Shown here piece after piece: positions 9,775-17,851 of a stretch of DNA of 64,000 nucleotides. The stretch comes from Armatimonadota bacterium (GTDB taxonomy: Bacteria > Armatimonadota > Fimbriimonadia > Fimbriimonadales > Fimbriimonadaceae): assembly GCA_018268255.1 (NCBI GenBank), contig JAFDWX010000008.1, positions 277,269 through 341,268 of the forward strand, read 5' to 3'. The number at the start of each line of letters is the position of its first letter. Position 1 is the first letter of the stretch. The notes under the pieces were generated by a model. That model was not told the DNA's origin. It searched no databases and saw only the letters and a program-made list of their open reading frames with translations. Position numbers and translations under genes: made by a program.

Positions 9775-11489
9775 ACGCCACCGGTTTTGGACTGCTCTCC
9801 GCGATGACTTTTCTGCCCATGTTGGGCGTGATTCTCCTGCTCATCTGGCCTGCTGAGGATGTCAAGGCAATCCGTGGCGTAACACTCGTCACCACCTTCA
9901 TCACCTTCATCCTGTCTTTGTTCGTCCTGATCCGGTTTACGGGCAACACCTACCACTTTCAGCTTTTGGAGCAAGTGCCGTGGATGCCGCAGATGGGCAT
10001 CAACTATAAGGTTGGTGTGGATGGCATCAGCATCTGGCTCATTCTTCTCACAACATTCCTGAGCTTCATTTCGGTCTTGTTCAGCAGCTACGTTAAAACA
10101 CGGGTGAAGCAGTACATGGCCTTTATGCTGCTGCTGGAAACCACGATGTTGGGCGTGTTCATCTCGCTTGACCTGATTCTCTTTTATGCTTTCTTTGAGG
10201 CTTCGCTGATCCCGATGTTCTTCCTGATCAACATCTGGGGCGGTGAACGGCGAACTTACGCTGCGGTGAAGTTTTTCATCTTCACTTTCGCCGGGTCCAT
10301 CTTCATGCTTGTCGGGATAATCGCCCTCAGCCAGATTTACCGGGCGCAATTCGGAAGCCTGACCTTTGACATTGTCAAGATTCAGAGCGCCATCGCACAA
10401 GGAAGCTTCTGGGTGAATTTCGTCCAGTGGCAGGTCTGGATATTCTGGGCGTTTGCCTTGGCTTTTTTGGTCAAATGCCCGATGGTTCCGTTCCATACCT
10501 GGTTGCCGGACGCCCACGTCGAAGCACCTACCGCTGGGTCGGTCATTCTGGCAGGCGTATTGCTGAAGATGGGCACCTACGGATTCCTGAGATTCGTGCT
10601 CCCGTTCTTCCCGGATGTAATCAAGGACCAAGTCCTGCCCATCATGATCCTAGCAGTGATCGGCATTATCTACGGCGCAGTCGTCGCAGCGGTGCAGGTC
10701 GATGTTAAGAAGCTTGTGGCGTATTCCTCGGTCGCGCACATGGGCTTTGTGATGCTCGGGATTTTTTCTCTCACTCACAACGGCTTGATGGGGGGCGCGA
10801 TGCAGCAACTGAACCACGGCATCAGCACCGGAGCACTCTTCCTTCTCATCGGTCTCTTGTACGAGCGCATCCACACCCGAATGTTCAAAGACCTGGGTGG
10901 GCTGAAAGCTCAAATGCCGATCTACGCAGCGATTTTCCTGATCGTGATGCTCAGTTCCGTCGGGCTGCCGACAACAAACGGCTTCATCGGCGAGTTTCTA
11001 GCCATGTTGGGAGCCTTTGAAGCCGCATTTGCCGGAGCCTACGGCTTGAATATCGGATTAAGCGTGATCGCTGGGTTCGGCGTCGTGTTGGCTGCGGTGT
11101 ACTTGCTGGTCATGTTCATGCGCACGTTCTATGGGCCGAACGAGAATCCAACCAACCAGAAATTGAGGGATCTCAAGCCATGGGAGATCGTCATGGCAAG
11201 TTCGTTCGTGCTCTTCATCTTCTGGGCCGGGCTCTATCCCAACACCTTCCTCGCCCCAATGGAAAAGAGCATCGGTGCCGTGCGAATGATGGCGATCAAC
11301 CCAGTTGGGCAGCGACCCAACTGGGATGATGTCCAGACCGAAATCGATGCCGATGGGAATTTGGTCAAAGTCGCAGTGCGAGACAGTTTCGCCAGCTATA
11401 CCTCGACCGAACTCATTGCTCCGGCGAATCTTCACTTTCCAGCGCCTGCACCCGTCGCTTCGCGGCCGGAGGTCATCGCCCGCCGATGA
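9771..11489 (+). CDS. nuoM: NADH-quinone oxidoreductase subunit M
   Basis: Second large antiporter-like proton-pumping subunit of complex I, 572 residues. Seen: YAFFEASLIPMFFLI (about 140-154, family glutamate), FLVKCPMVPFHTWLPDAHVEAPTAGSVILAG in the central lysine region (about 233-263), KKLVAYSSVAHMGFVML (about 314-330) and LNHGISTGALFLLIG (about 347-361). A hydrophilic tail of about 65 residues after the last helix (from about residue 508, rich in Ala, Pro and Val) goes beyond the usual family end. Overlaps nuoL upstream and the next gene downstream by 4 bp each, so the three are translationally coupled. Confidence 0.95.
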   Translation: MNATGFGLLSAMTFLPMLGVILLLIWPAEDVKAIRGVTLVTTFITFILSLFVLIRFTGNTYHFQLLEQVPWMPQMGINYKVGVDGISIWLILLTTFLSFISVLFSSYVKTRVKQYMAFMLLLETTMLGVFISLDLILFYAFFEASLIPMFFLINIWGGERRTYAAVKFFIFTFAGSIFMLVGIIALSQIYRAQFGSLTFDIVKIQSAIAQGSFWVNFVQWQVWIFWAFALAFLVKCPMVPFHTWLPDAHVEAPTAGSVILAGVLLKMGTYGFLRFVLPFFPDVIKDQVLPIMILAVIGIIYGAVVAAVQVDVKKLVAYSSVAHMGFVMLGIFSLTHNGLMGGAMQQLNHGISTGALFLLIGLLYERIHTRMFKDLGGLKAQMPIYAAIFLIVMLSSVGLPTTNGFIGEFLAMLGAFEAAFAGAYGLNIGLSVIAGFGVVLAAVYLLVMFMRTFYGPNENPTNQKLRDLKPWEIVMASSFVLFIFWAGLYPNTFLAPMEKSIGAVRMMAINPVGQRPNWDDVQTEIDADGNLVKVAVRDSFASYTSTELIAPANLHFPAPAPVASRPEVIARR

Positions 11490-12154
11490 CTTCTCGGGAA
11501 CGTATTCGATCCGCGATCAACGGTGAATCCATTGATCGCAAGCCTGCAGTCGTGTGGTCCGCATCGCCGGGTCACCGATGTGATGTGGTGATATCCGCAC
11601 TAGACACCTTAGAGCAGGCAATCGAAACGCATCCCGATCAAGTCGTGATCGTTGAGATTTATGGACCGTTCGGGAGATCGACTCGACGCGGTGTGAATCT
11701 GACAAAAATTCTCTCCGGCGATCCAAGTGCGGGAGGGGAAGCCCTGAAGCGAGTGAAAGATGAGGTGCGGGGTGACATTACTGAAGCCTTGCAGCGGGGA
11801 GCACACGGCGTTTTCTACCGTCTCGACGGAGCCTATCCCAGTGCCAACACGCCGATGGAATACGGCGGCCACTACCTTGAGATGGACCGTGAGCTTCTTG
11901 AAGCAGCAGCGGATGCTGATTTCAATTTGATTTATGTAGAAGGCGAGGAGGATATCTATCTCGACTTCGTTGCCGACCTTCCGGCGCATGCCATCACTTG
12001 GTCTTCCAGGCATGTGGAAATTCCAGTTCGGAGCGCCCGTGCGATGGCTCGAGGGCTTGTTGCACTAGACAATCCAGAAGCTGATATTTTTTTTGCGCGA
12101 TCTCAAGACGAGATCGACCGACTCTTAAGCCGCTCGGAGGCGGCTCCTGGGTAA
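11486..12154 (+). CDS. Short uroporphyrinogen decarboxylase-like protein inside the nuo operon
   Basis: A 222-residue soluble protein whose N-terminus (MTSRERIRSAINGESIDRKP) is the typical opening of the UroD/MtaA/CmuA family of TIM-barrel decarboxylases and methyltransferases. It is only about two-thirds of the family length. It keeps scattered family features (a GAHGVFYRLDGAYP segment, then a late DIFFARSQDEIDRLL helix), but the arginine-rich substrate loop of true HemE and the zinc ligands of methyltransferases are not apparent. The ATG overlaps nuoM by 4 bp and the stop is 6 bp before nuoN, so it is co-translated with complex I. Function unknown: a degenerate fold kept for a structural or assembly role, or a decaying insertion. 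Confidence 0.8.
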   Translation: MTSRERIRSAINGESIDRKPAVVWSASPGHRCDVVISALDTLEQAIETHPDQVVIVEIYGPFGRSTRRGVNLTKILSGDPSAGGEALKRVKDEVRGDITEALQRGAHGVFYRLDGAYPSANTPMEYGGHYLEMDRELLEAAADADFNLIYVEGEEDIYLDFVADLPAHAITWSSRHVEIPVRSARAMARGLVALDNPEADIFFARSQDEIDRLLSRSEAAPG

Positions 12155-12160
12155 ATCGAA

Positions 12161-13624
12161 ATGTACGACATTCGACCGCCTTCTGTCGATTGGTCCATGG
12201 TGACCCCTGTGGTGCTCGTGTTCCTAACGGGCTTGGCTGGCTTGCTGATCGAGATGTTCCGGCCGAAGCAGAACAACAACAGCATTGTTCTCACCAGCCT
12301 GGGAGGCCTCGCGGCAAGCTTCTTCGTTCTCTATGGCCAACTGTCAGCCGAAGCCGGCGAGACATTGGCGGGGATGGTCCTCAGAGACCGATTCGGCATT
12401 CTCCTGCAAATGGCTCTCGTCGGAGTGTGCTTTATCTCCATCTTGTTCAGCGAAGGATATTTGCGGGAGAAACGAATTCCATTTGGCGAGTTCTATCCGC
12501 TTGCGATTTGGTCCACGATGGGCGGCATGCTCATGGTGGCCTCCAACTCGCTCCTCATGATATTCATCGGGCTGGAGGTGCTCTCCATTTCGCTTTACGT
12601 TCTGGCAGGTTTGAGCCGCGCCGAACAGAAATCAGAAGAATCGGCTCTGAAGTACCTTTTGCTTGGGTCCTTCGCATCGGCATTTCTGCTATATGGCATC
12701 GCCTTTGTGTATGGAGCTTCGGGTTCAGTCCACCTATCCGGTGTGGTTAAGGCTTGGGCCACCAATCACGCGAATACCCAGCATATGCTGCTTTTCGGCA
12801 TGGGAATGATGTTGGTCGGCTTCGGGTTCAAGTCGGCTCTTGCGCCGTTCCACCAGTGGACTCCTGACGTCTATCAGGGCGCACCCACCAACGTCACAGG
12901 ATTTATGGCGGCAGGTTCCAAAATCGCCGCGATTGGAGCTCTTTTCCGGGTGCTCAGCGAATCTGTCGAATTGAGCCAGGCCTGGTTGCCTGCTCTCTTC
13001 TGGGTTGCGATTCTGACCATGGTGGTGGGCAACTTCGCCGCGTTGGTACAAAAAGACGTCAAACGCATATTGGGCTACTCTTCGATTTCAAATGCCGGTT
13101 ACATTCTGGCGGCGATATTGGCGCACGTGAAAGCTCCTGACAAAATTGGGGCCAATACGATCGTCTTCTACCTGTTCAGCTATGCAGTGATGACCTTGGG
13201 CGTGTTCGCTGTCATCAGCATGAATGCCAAAGATGGCCGAGAGGGAACTCGGCTGAGCGACCTAAATGGGCTTTGGAAGCGATCGCCCTTGGCTGGCGGA
13301 GTGCTCATCGTGTGCCTCGCCTCGCTCATCGGAATTCCGCTTACAGGCGGATTCTTCGGCAAGTTCATGATCTTTCAAGATTTGCTCACCGCCGATATGA
13401 CTCCTCTGGCCATCGTGCTGGCAGTCACTTCTGTCGTGAGCGTTTACTACTATCTCGGCATTGCTCACGCGGCGTGGGTGGCAGAAGAAGGCGCCACACC
13501 AGCAGAGAGCGCGCCGATGAACGCAGGACTCCAGGTGGCGTGCGTGACGTGCCTGGTCGGTGTATTTGTTATGGGAATATTTGGACAACCTGTTTTAAAC
13601 ATGATTGGAGGCATCGTCCGGTGA
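12161..13624 (+). CDS. nuoN: NADH-quinone oxidoreductase subunit N
   Basis: Third antiporter-like proton-pumping membrane subunit of complex I, 487 residues with about 14 predicted helices. Seen: FIGLEVLSISLYVLAG (about 134-149), ALKYLLLGSFASAFLLYG (about 162-179), ALAPFHQWTPDVYQGAPTNV (about 227-246) and KRILGYSSISNAGY (about 301-314). Starts at the ATG at 12161, 6 bp after the UroD-like gene. Its TGA overlaps the GTG start of the next gene, so the transcript continues into a sugar-phosphate isomerase. Confidence 0.95.
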   Translation: MYDIRPPSVDWSMVTPVVLVFLTGLAGLLIEMFRPKQNNNSIVLTSLGGLAASFFVLYGQLSAEAGETLAGMVLRDRFGILLQMALVGVCFISILFSEGYLREKRIPFGEFYPLAIWSTMGGMLMVASNSLLMIFIGLEVLSISLYVLAGLSRAEQKSEESALKYLLLGSFASAFLLYGIAFVYGASGSVHLSGVVKAWATNHANTQHMLLFGMGMMLVGFGFKSALAPFHQWTPDVYQGAPTNVTGFMAAGSKIAAIGALFRVLSESVELSQAWLPALFWVAILTMVVGNFAALVQKDVKRILGYSSISNAGYILAAILAHVKAPDKIGANTIVFYLFSYAVMTLGVFAVISMNAKDGREGTRLSDLNGLWKRSPLAGGVLIVCLASLIGIPLTGGFFGKFMIFQDLLTADMTPLAIVLAVTSVVSVYYYLGIAHAAWVAEEGATPAESAPMNAGLQVACVTCLVGVFVMGIFGQPVLNMIGGIVR

Positions 13625-14469
13625 AGCTGGGCGTTTCGATGTGGAGCTACGTGCACGCTTGGAAGGCGGGCAAGATCGACATACCTGGCTTCGTTCACGA
13701 GGCCAAGCGGATCGGCGCCGATGGTGTGGAGCTTCTCGATTTCTTCTATAAGGATCGTGAGAAAGAGCCTGCTTTGATCCAGAAGGCACTGGAAGAAACG
13801 GGACTACCCGTTGCGACTTTCAGCGTGGCGCAGAATTTTGCCAAACCCGATCCTCTCGATCGAAAAGCTGAGTTGGGCAAGATCGAGTTCGGAGTCAATG
13901 AAGCAGTGCGTTACGGTGCGAAAGTCGTGCGCGTCTTCGCCGGTGACGTCGCTGCGGACAGTCCGATCAACTTCGATGACGCACGGAATTGGATTGTCGA
14001 AGGACTCGCCGAGGCCAGTGTCTATGCTGAGTCGAACGGCATCAAGCTTGCTCTGGAAAATCACGGCAAACTTGCGGGCCGAAGCGATCAAGTGAAGGGA
14101 ATCATTGAGGATGTCCGAGTAAGATCTGGCGTTCAGGCTTTGGGAGCCAACCCGGATACCGGAAACTTTCTGCTGGTGGGTCAGCCCAGCCATGAGGCGA
14201 TTCGTGACGTTGCGAAGTACGCGAACATGGTCCACTTTAAGGACTTCACCCCCGCACCAGAGGGGTTTGACGGATTTGCCTACGGCGCATTGGATGGTTC
14301 CAAGTTCATCGGCACCGCGATCGGAGAAGGGTCTGTGAACCTCGCCGAGTGTGTCGCCGCTTTAAAATCCGCAGGATTTGAAGGCTGGTTGAACGTGGAG
14401 TACGAAGCGGAAGAAGATCCGTTCACGGGCGTAACTCGCTCCATCGAAAACGCGCGGAAGTTTATCTGA
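13621..14469 (+). CDS. Xylose-isomerase-like TIM-barrel sugar phosphate isomerase/epimerase
   Basis: A 282-residue AP-endonuclease family 2-type TIM barrel, the fold of many sugar isomerases and epimerases. Metal-site residues expected of the family are visible: the glutamate in GVELLDFFYK, LALENHG (about 143-149), NPDTGNF (about 177-183), MVHFKDF (about 202-208) and the terminal glutamate in LNVEYE (about 258-263). The GTG start at 13621 overlaps the nuoN stop (GTGA), the clearest evidence for this start. Its 3' end overlaps the convergent pyroglutamyl-peptidase gene by 8 bp. The sugar is not predictable, and no functional link to complex I is evident. Confidence 0.88.
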   Translation: MKLGVSMWSYVHAWKAGKIDIPGFVHEAKRIGADGVELLDFFYKDREKEPALIQKALEETGLPVATFSVAQNFAKPDPLDRKAELGKIEFGVNEAVRYGAKVVRVFAGDVAADSPINFDDARNWIVEGLAEASVYAESNGIKLALENHGKLAGRSDQVKGIIEDVRVRSGVQALGANPDTGNFLLVGQPSHEAIRDVAKYANMVHFKDFTPAPEGFDGFAYGALDGSKFIGTAIGEGSVNLAECVAALKSAGFEGWLNVEYEAEEDPFTGVTRSIENARKFI

Positions 14470-14992
14470 CCAAACGGTCAAGGATCGGGCGGATCGCAGT
14501 GAGTTGATCCGCCTGACCGATGGTCTCGAACGGGACCACGTGGACAAACCCAACCTTTTTCTCTGGAAACCTCCGCAGGCTCTCGTAGAGCAGGTAATTG
14601 CAGAGGTATGTTCCCGCATCTTTCGAGTACCGGACCAGGCGGTGTTTGGCGTCCCCACGGCCCCAGAGCGTTGCGGAGAGGTCTCTGCCGGTGGGGGCAA
14701 TTTTGGATTCTCGAGTGCGCCCTAGTACGTCGAGCTGAGTGCCAATCTCGTTCCTTGCCCGACGTTCCAGACAAACGGAATTGCGGTTGGCAGCGACACC
14801 AAGCGACATCAATGCGTCGAAATCCTCACCGACTTCCTCCAGAAACCGGTCAACTGCCTCGAACGAAACCTCCAATATCTCCAGCCGAGTGTGATACTCG
14901 GCACCAAGGGCTCTCGCCAAATGGCTGCTCGGATTGTCCTCGATATTTCCGAATGGTCCGAATCCGGTGAGAATGATCCGCTGGGACTTCAT
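14462..14992 (-). CDS. pcp: Pyroglutamyl-peptidase I (C15 cysteine peptidase)
   Basis: Removes N-terminal pyroglutamate from peptides in the cytoplasm. The ATG at 14990-14992 gives 176 residues, a little shorter than the usual 200-215. The opening LTGFGPFGNIEDNPS is the family signature. The catalytic Glu is at about 76 (VCLERRARN), Cys at about 131 (GTYLCNYLLY) and His at about 151 (FVHVVPF), with the spacing expected for clan CF. A longer in-frame upstream reading (to 15211) crosses the tRNA-Leu gene and is rejected. Convergent with the sugar isomerase, tail to tail. Confidence 0.9.
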   Translation of the reverse strand: MKSQRIILTGFGPFGNIEDNPSSHLARALGAEYHTRLEILEVSFEAVDRFLEEVGEDFDALMSLGVAANRNSVCLERRARNEIGTQLDVLGRTRESKIAPTGRDLSATLWGRGDAKHRLVRYSKDAGTYLCNYLLYESLRRFPEKKVGFVHVVPFETIGQADQLTAIRPILDRLVR

Positions 14993-15087
14993 TGTGGTTG
15001 GTTGCGCCGAGATTGGACTTATTCTGGATGGATCGCGAACTTTCGCGCTAGTTGCTTTCGTTGGTGCACGAGCACCTCTTGCTGGAA

Positions 15088-15158
15088 CTCGCCGATTCGG
15101 GGCAGAGCCCGGAGCGTGAGCGAAGGGCGAGGGAGTGGCCTTGGGCCGGATTGGCGAG
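15088..15158. repeat. Structured dispersed element, copy 3 (diverged)
   Basis: A 71-bp intergenic element lying 9 bp beyond the 3' end of the tRNA-Leu gene. It shares CGGAGCGT and GTGGCCT-x-GGGCCGG with the better-matched copies at 28448-28521 and 58799-58871. Its ends can pair over about 10 positions (CTCGCCGATT at 15088-15097 with GATTGGCGAG at 15149-15158, including two G-U type pairs). The outer stem uses different bases from the other copies (GCCGCC with GGCGGC) yet still pairs, which suggests selection on structure. Membership of this copy is less certain than the other two. Confidence 0.5.
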
Positions 15159-15167
15159 GAAATTCCA

Positions 15168-15253
15168 TGGTCCCCAGGGTGGGACTCGAACCCACACGCC
15201 CTTGCGGGCAAGGGATTTTAAGTCCCCTGCGTCTACCATTCCGCCACCCGGGG
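15168..15253 (-). tRNA. tRNA-Leu (anticodon UAA), CCA encoded
   Basis: Read on the minus strand, the gene begins CCCCGGGTGGCGGAATGG and folds with a 7-bp acceptor stem (CCCCGGG with CCTGGGG), a D-arm, an anticodon arm with loop CTTAAAA (anticodon TAA), a long class II variable arm (CTTGCCCGCAAGGG region), a T-arm (GTGGG-TTCGAGT-CCCAC), discriminator A and an encoded CCA at 15168-15170. The long variable arm and the UAA anticodon identify leucine. Confidence 0.97.
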
Positions 15254-15290
15254 AATTCCGGCTCCTCAGTATATCCAAAGGCGAAAAAGC

Positions 15291-15320
15291 TTGCGGATGG
15301 GGTGCAGACTGATGTACTAT
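15291..15320 (+). promoter_or_regulatory. Candidate sigma-70-type promoter for the rsgA leader
   Basis: TTGCGG (15291-15296) and TACTAT (15315-15320) are separated by 18 bp, and a start site would lie about 25 bp before the small ORF at 15351. Match to consensus is fair (4 of 6 at each box). The stretch otherwise lies between tRNA-Leu and rsgA. Confidence 0.4.
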
Positions 15321-15350
15321 AACCCTAACAAATACCCCGGAGGTGCAACC

Positions 15351-15422
15351 ATGATGAATAACCAAGTCCTTGATTCTGCAATGATCAGCCCCATCTGCGC
15401 TTCCCTTCTCACGTCCGCTTAG
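15351..15422 (+). CDS. Possible 23-residue leader peptide ahead of rsgA
   Basis: ATG at 15351 with a strong ribosome-binding site (CGGAGGTG at 15339-15346, 6 bp spacing) opens a 23-codon frame (MMNNQVLDSAMISPICASLL, then TSA) ending in TAG at 15420-15422. About 120 bp follow before rsgA, including a GGGGC...GCCCC hairpin (15454-15471) and a CGAGCCC...GGGCCTCG hairpin with one bulge (15508-15528). The rsgA frame is open across most of that gap but has no ATG or GTG. A regulatory leader peptide or a frameshifted N-terminus are both possible; no function recognised. Confidence 0.3.
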   Translation: MMNNQVLDSAMISPICASLLTSA

Positions 15423-15543
15423 GCGGCTCGACGTTCCGGAGATTCCCGCGTTTGGGGCACCCGTTCGCCCCAGTTCCGCAGTTTGTGCTGCTTGGAACCA
15501 GACCAGGCGAGCCCTTTCTGGGCCTCGTGGGAACCTCAGATCG

Positions 15544-16692
15544 TTGAAATTAACTTCAGAACAAATCAATCAGCTGCGAGAGACATTCAAGGCTCTCCCC
15601 AAAATTGAACAGAAGCGGTTGCTGGCCGAAGCTCGCCGCCGCAAAGACCTTTTCCAATCTCGTTTGTCTGCCAAGACCAATCGCGCCGAGCGCTTTCTGG
15701 ACGAAGAAGATCGCTCCAGTTTCCAACGGGCTCCAAAGTTGGATGTTGAGAGAATCGCAGTGGAACTCCTGGCCGAAGAGCAGCGTGAACCCGATTCGCT
15801 GAGCGATTTGGGACCCATCATTCTGGGCCAAGTCGTTTGGGTGGGGCCCCGATCCTACCAAATCCGCGTTGGAACTTCAGACAACTCGATGGAGATCCAT
15901 CCTGCGCTGGTACCCGCCCTGGGAGGACGGCTGTGCGTTGGGGATCACGTGAGGACCAGCGGTGGGAACATCGTCGGTCTCGAGGCCCGAACCACGCTGC
16001 TCTCGCGCCGAGATGGCCAAACCGGTGAACCGCTCCTGATTGCCGCGAACATCGATGCTGCGGTGGTCGTGGTCTCCGTGGTGGCACCGCCGCTGCACCC
16101 CCGCATCATCGACCGGTATTTGGTTGCGATTCGCTCAGGAGGAGCAGAGCCGATGCTGTTTGTGAATAAGGCAGATCTTCTCGATGAATCCAACCGGTGG
16201 GAACTGGATTGTCTGGCGGCGTATCGAAGTGCCGGAATGCCCATCGTGGTCGGTTCAGCTGAACGCGGCGATTCGATCCGTGAACTCCGAGCGCACCTTC
16301 GGGGGAAGACCTGCGTGTTCGTTGGACACAGCGGCGTCGGCAAATCCAGCCTTGTGAATGCCCTTGCGCCGTCGATTCACGCTAAAGTCGGCTCTGTGAG
16401 CGAGGGTTATGGGCGCGGAACCCACACCACAACGGCGAGCAGCCTATATGAAATCGGTGACGAGATATGTGTGATCGATACTCCGGGGGTTCGCAGCTTC
16501 CAACTGGATTCCATGGATCCACTGGAGTTGGCTTCCTATTTCCCGGAGTTTGTAGGGCTCGCGGATCACTGTCGATATCGGGATTGCGCCCATATCCACG
16601 AGCCGCGTTGTGCGATCAAAGCTGCGGTGGAAGCCGGCGATATACCGGAAGAACGGTACGACGCCTATCTTCGCTTGTTGGGGATTGAGTGA
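15544..16692 (+). CDS. rsgA: Ribosome biogenesis GTPase RsgA
   Basis: Circularly permuted GTPase that checks 30S subunit maturation. From a TTG at 15544 it is 382 residues, longer than the usual 290-350 because of an N-terminal basic helix of about 80 residues. An OB-fold follows (about 95-150). The permuted GTPase motifs come in the expected order: G4 NKADLLD (about 208), G1 GHSGVGKSSLVN (about 261) and G3 DTPGVRSF (about 312). A C-terminal zinc finger with His and Cys ligands (HCRYRDCAHIHEPRC) lies at about 343-357. The start is uncertain: no ATG is in frame until well inside, and the frame stays open upstream to 15385. Confidence 0.9.
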   Translation: MKLTSEQINQLRETFKALPKIEQKRLLAEARRRKDLFQSRLSAKTNRAERFLDEEDRSSFQRAPKLDVERIAVELLAEEQREPDSLSDLGPIILGQVVWVGPRSYQIRVGTSDNSMEIHPALVPALGGRLCVGDHVRTSGGNIVGLEARTTLLSRRDGQTGEPLLIAANIDAAVVVVSVVAPPLHPRIIDRYLVAIRSGGAEPMLFVNKADLLDESNRWELDCLAAYRSAGMPIVVGSAERGDSIRELRAHLRGKTCVFVGHSGVGKSSLVNALAPSIHAKVGSVSEGYGRGTHTTTASSLYEIGDEICVIDTPGVRSFQLDSMDPLELASYFPEFVGLADHCRYRDCAHIHEPRCAIKAAVEAGDIPEERYDAYLRLLGIE

Positions 16693-16713
16693 GAAATTGT
16701 GCGCACACATAAA

Positions 16714-17283
16714 TCATCCTATCTCAAGCTCAGCTAGACATACTGGTGCTCCGATCACATCTGGATCGGAGCCCAGTTCTCCGTAGTTGCGGGCTTCGAT
16801 CCAAGTGCCAAAACTTGAGCTTCCAGAGTTTAGGTCTAGTGTCAGGAATCCATGTACGACGCCCGAAATCATCAAATGTGGGTTTTTGGCGAGCTCACAG
16901 CCGACAACAGACAAAGTACCAAGCGCTTGGCACGGGATGGGTTCGCTGCTGGTTGCCCAACCGTGCAAAGTCTCAGCGGACAACTCTTGACTCAATCCAA
17001 TGAGGGTTATGGGTGTAATTGAATCAATCGTCCACTCGACGCCAGATTCGTACTGCCTAAGATTCCCAGTTATGACTGTGGCCGATCGATACAATTCTGG
17101 AACTTGCACGATGGTTTGCGGGCCGAGACCATGAAGGGATAGGGGCCACCTTGAGGGCCTAGACCTCTCTGAGGTTTTCGCTAAATAGCAGGGCGAAAGC
17201 CCGAGTCGCATTGGTGTCCGGGTCCCAAGACAAGGCGCAAATTCGTCAAGCGATATCGAGTCGATGGAAGCCCAGAGACGCAT
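16714..17283 (-). CDS. Hypothetical protein of 189 residues
   Basis: Not recognised. The C-terminal 130 residues (from about VQVPELYRSATVITGN) look like a genuine beta-rich soluble protein. The first 60 residues, rich in Arg, Ser and Pro, look less so, and an overlapping frame at about 17175-17260 also reads plausibly (SWDPDTNATRAFALLFSENL), hinting at a frameshift near residue 55. ATG at 17283 assumed. Lies in a patch of weak or broken genes between rsgA and speE and points the same way as the remnant at 17330-17795. No signal peptide. Confidence 0.45.
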   Translation of the reverse strand: MRLWASIDSISLDEFAPCLGTRTPMRLGLSPCYLAKTSERSRPSRWPLSLHGLGPQTIVQVPELYRSATVITGNLRQYESGVEWTIDSITPITLIGLSQELSAETLHGWATSSEPIPCQALGTLSVVGCELAKNPHLMISGVVHGFLTLDLNSGSSSFGTWIEARNYGELGSDPDVIGAPVCLAELEIG

Positions 17284-17329
17284 TGGATGAGGTTACCGAA
17301 ACCCCTCAGATATCAGAATCGACCTCGAG

Positions 17330-17795
17330 CTACAAGCCCAGCAGCAGAAACTCGTCGGCCGGTGAACGTCGAACTCCTTTGAGGAACTCCATTCTAACGG
17401 TATGGAAGCTAGTTGGCTCCGCAAGGTCATTGAGGGCGGCGTACGTTAGGAACCCATGCTCTTGGCCTCGATCTTCGCAATGAGCTTTTCTTCTCCCCTA
17501 ATGTCCATCTCTAGGATTCGAGCGTTCTTAGTTGCAGAATCGATAATTGCACTGACCAAATCTGGCTCGCGAATCCACCTCGTTTTCGGGAAGATGCTTG
17601 GCTGAATGCTGACAACCGCTCCAGCAGCTGCGCGTACATTCGATCTACTTGCAGATGGAAGACCTCGCTAAACTCAACTCGCTCAATTTCATCGACTTCT
17701 CCCGATGGTCCGATCAACTGAATAGCGAAGGCCGAATCCCCATTCTCGAGAATTCGGCCCCCCAAAGTACCGGCGTTGTCTGCCCAAGGGCAATA
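17330..17795 (-). pseudogene. Frameshifted remnant of an unidentified gene (three frames)
   Basis: Three minus-strand segments in successive frames each read like protein. Frame A, from about 17795, includes GRILENGDSAFAIQLIGPSG and EIERVEFSEVFHLQ and ends at 17511. Frame B, from about 17663 to a TAA at 17446, includes PSIFPKTRWIREPDLVSAII and NARILEMDIRGEEKLIAKIE. Frame C, from about 17513 to a TAG at 17330, includes TYAALNDLAEPTSFHTVRME and RRSPADEFLLLGL. Joined, they would give about 150 residues. Both shifts are in the same direction. Either a decayed gene or two single-base assembly errors. Function unknown. Confidence 0.5.
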
Positions 17796-17851
17796 TCCGA
17801 TTTATTCCCCGGAAGTTAGGTGCTCTTGCAGAATGCGACGGATGCGATCTA

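Noticed and set aside
13273-13620. N-terminal extension of the sugar isomerase back to 13273
   Set aside because: It overlaps nuoN in another frame and is rich in Arg/Ser/His like an out-of-frame reading; the GTG at 13621 overlapping the nuoN stop is a natural start.
14993-15211. Longer pyroglutamyl-peptidase start at 15211
   Set aside because: The extension crosses the tRNA-Leu gene and the structured repeat, and the family starts at MKSQRIILTGFGPFG.
15168-15253. tRNA-Leu as an integration site
   Set aside because: No integrase and no duplicated tRNA end were found nearby.
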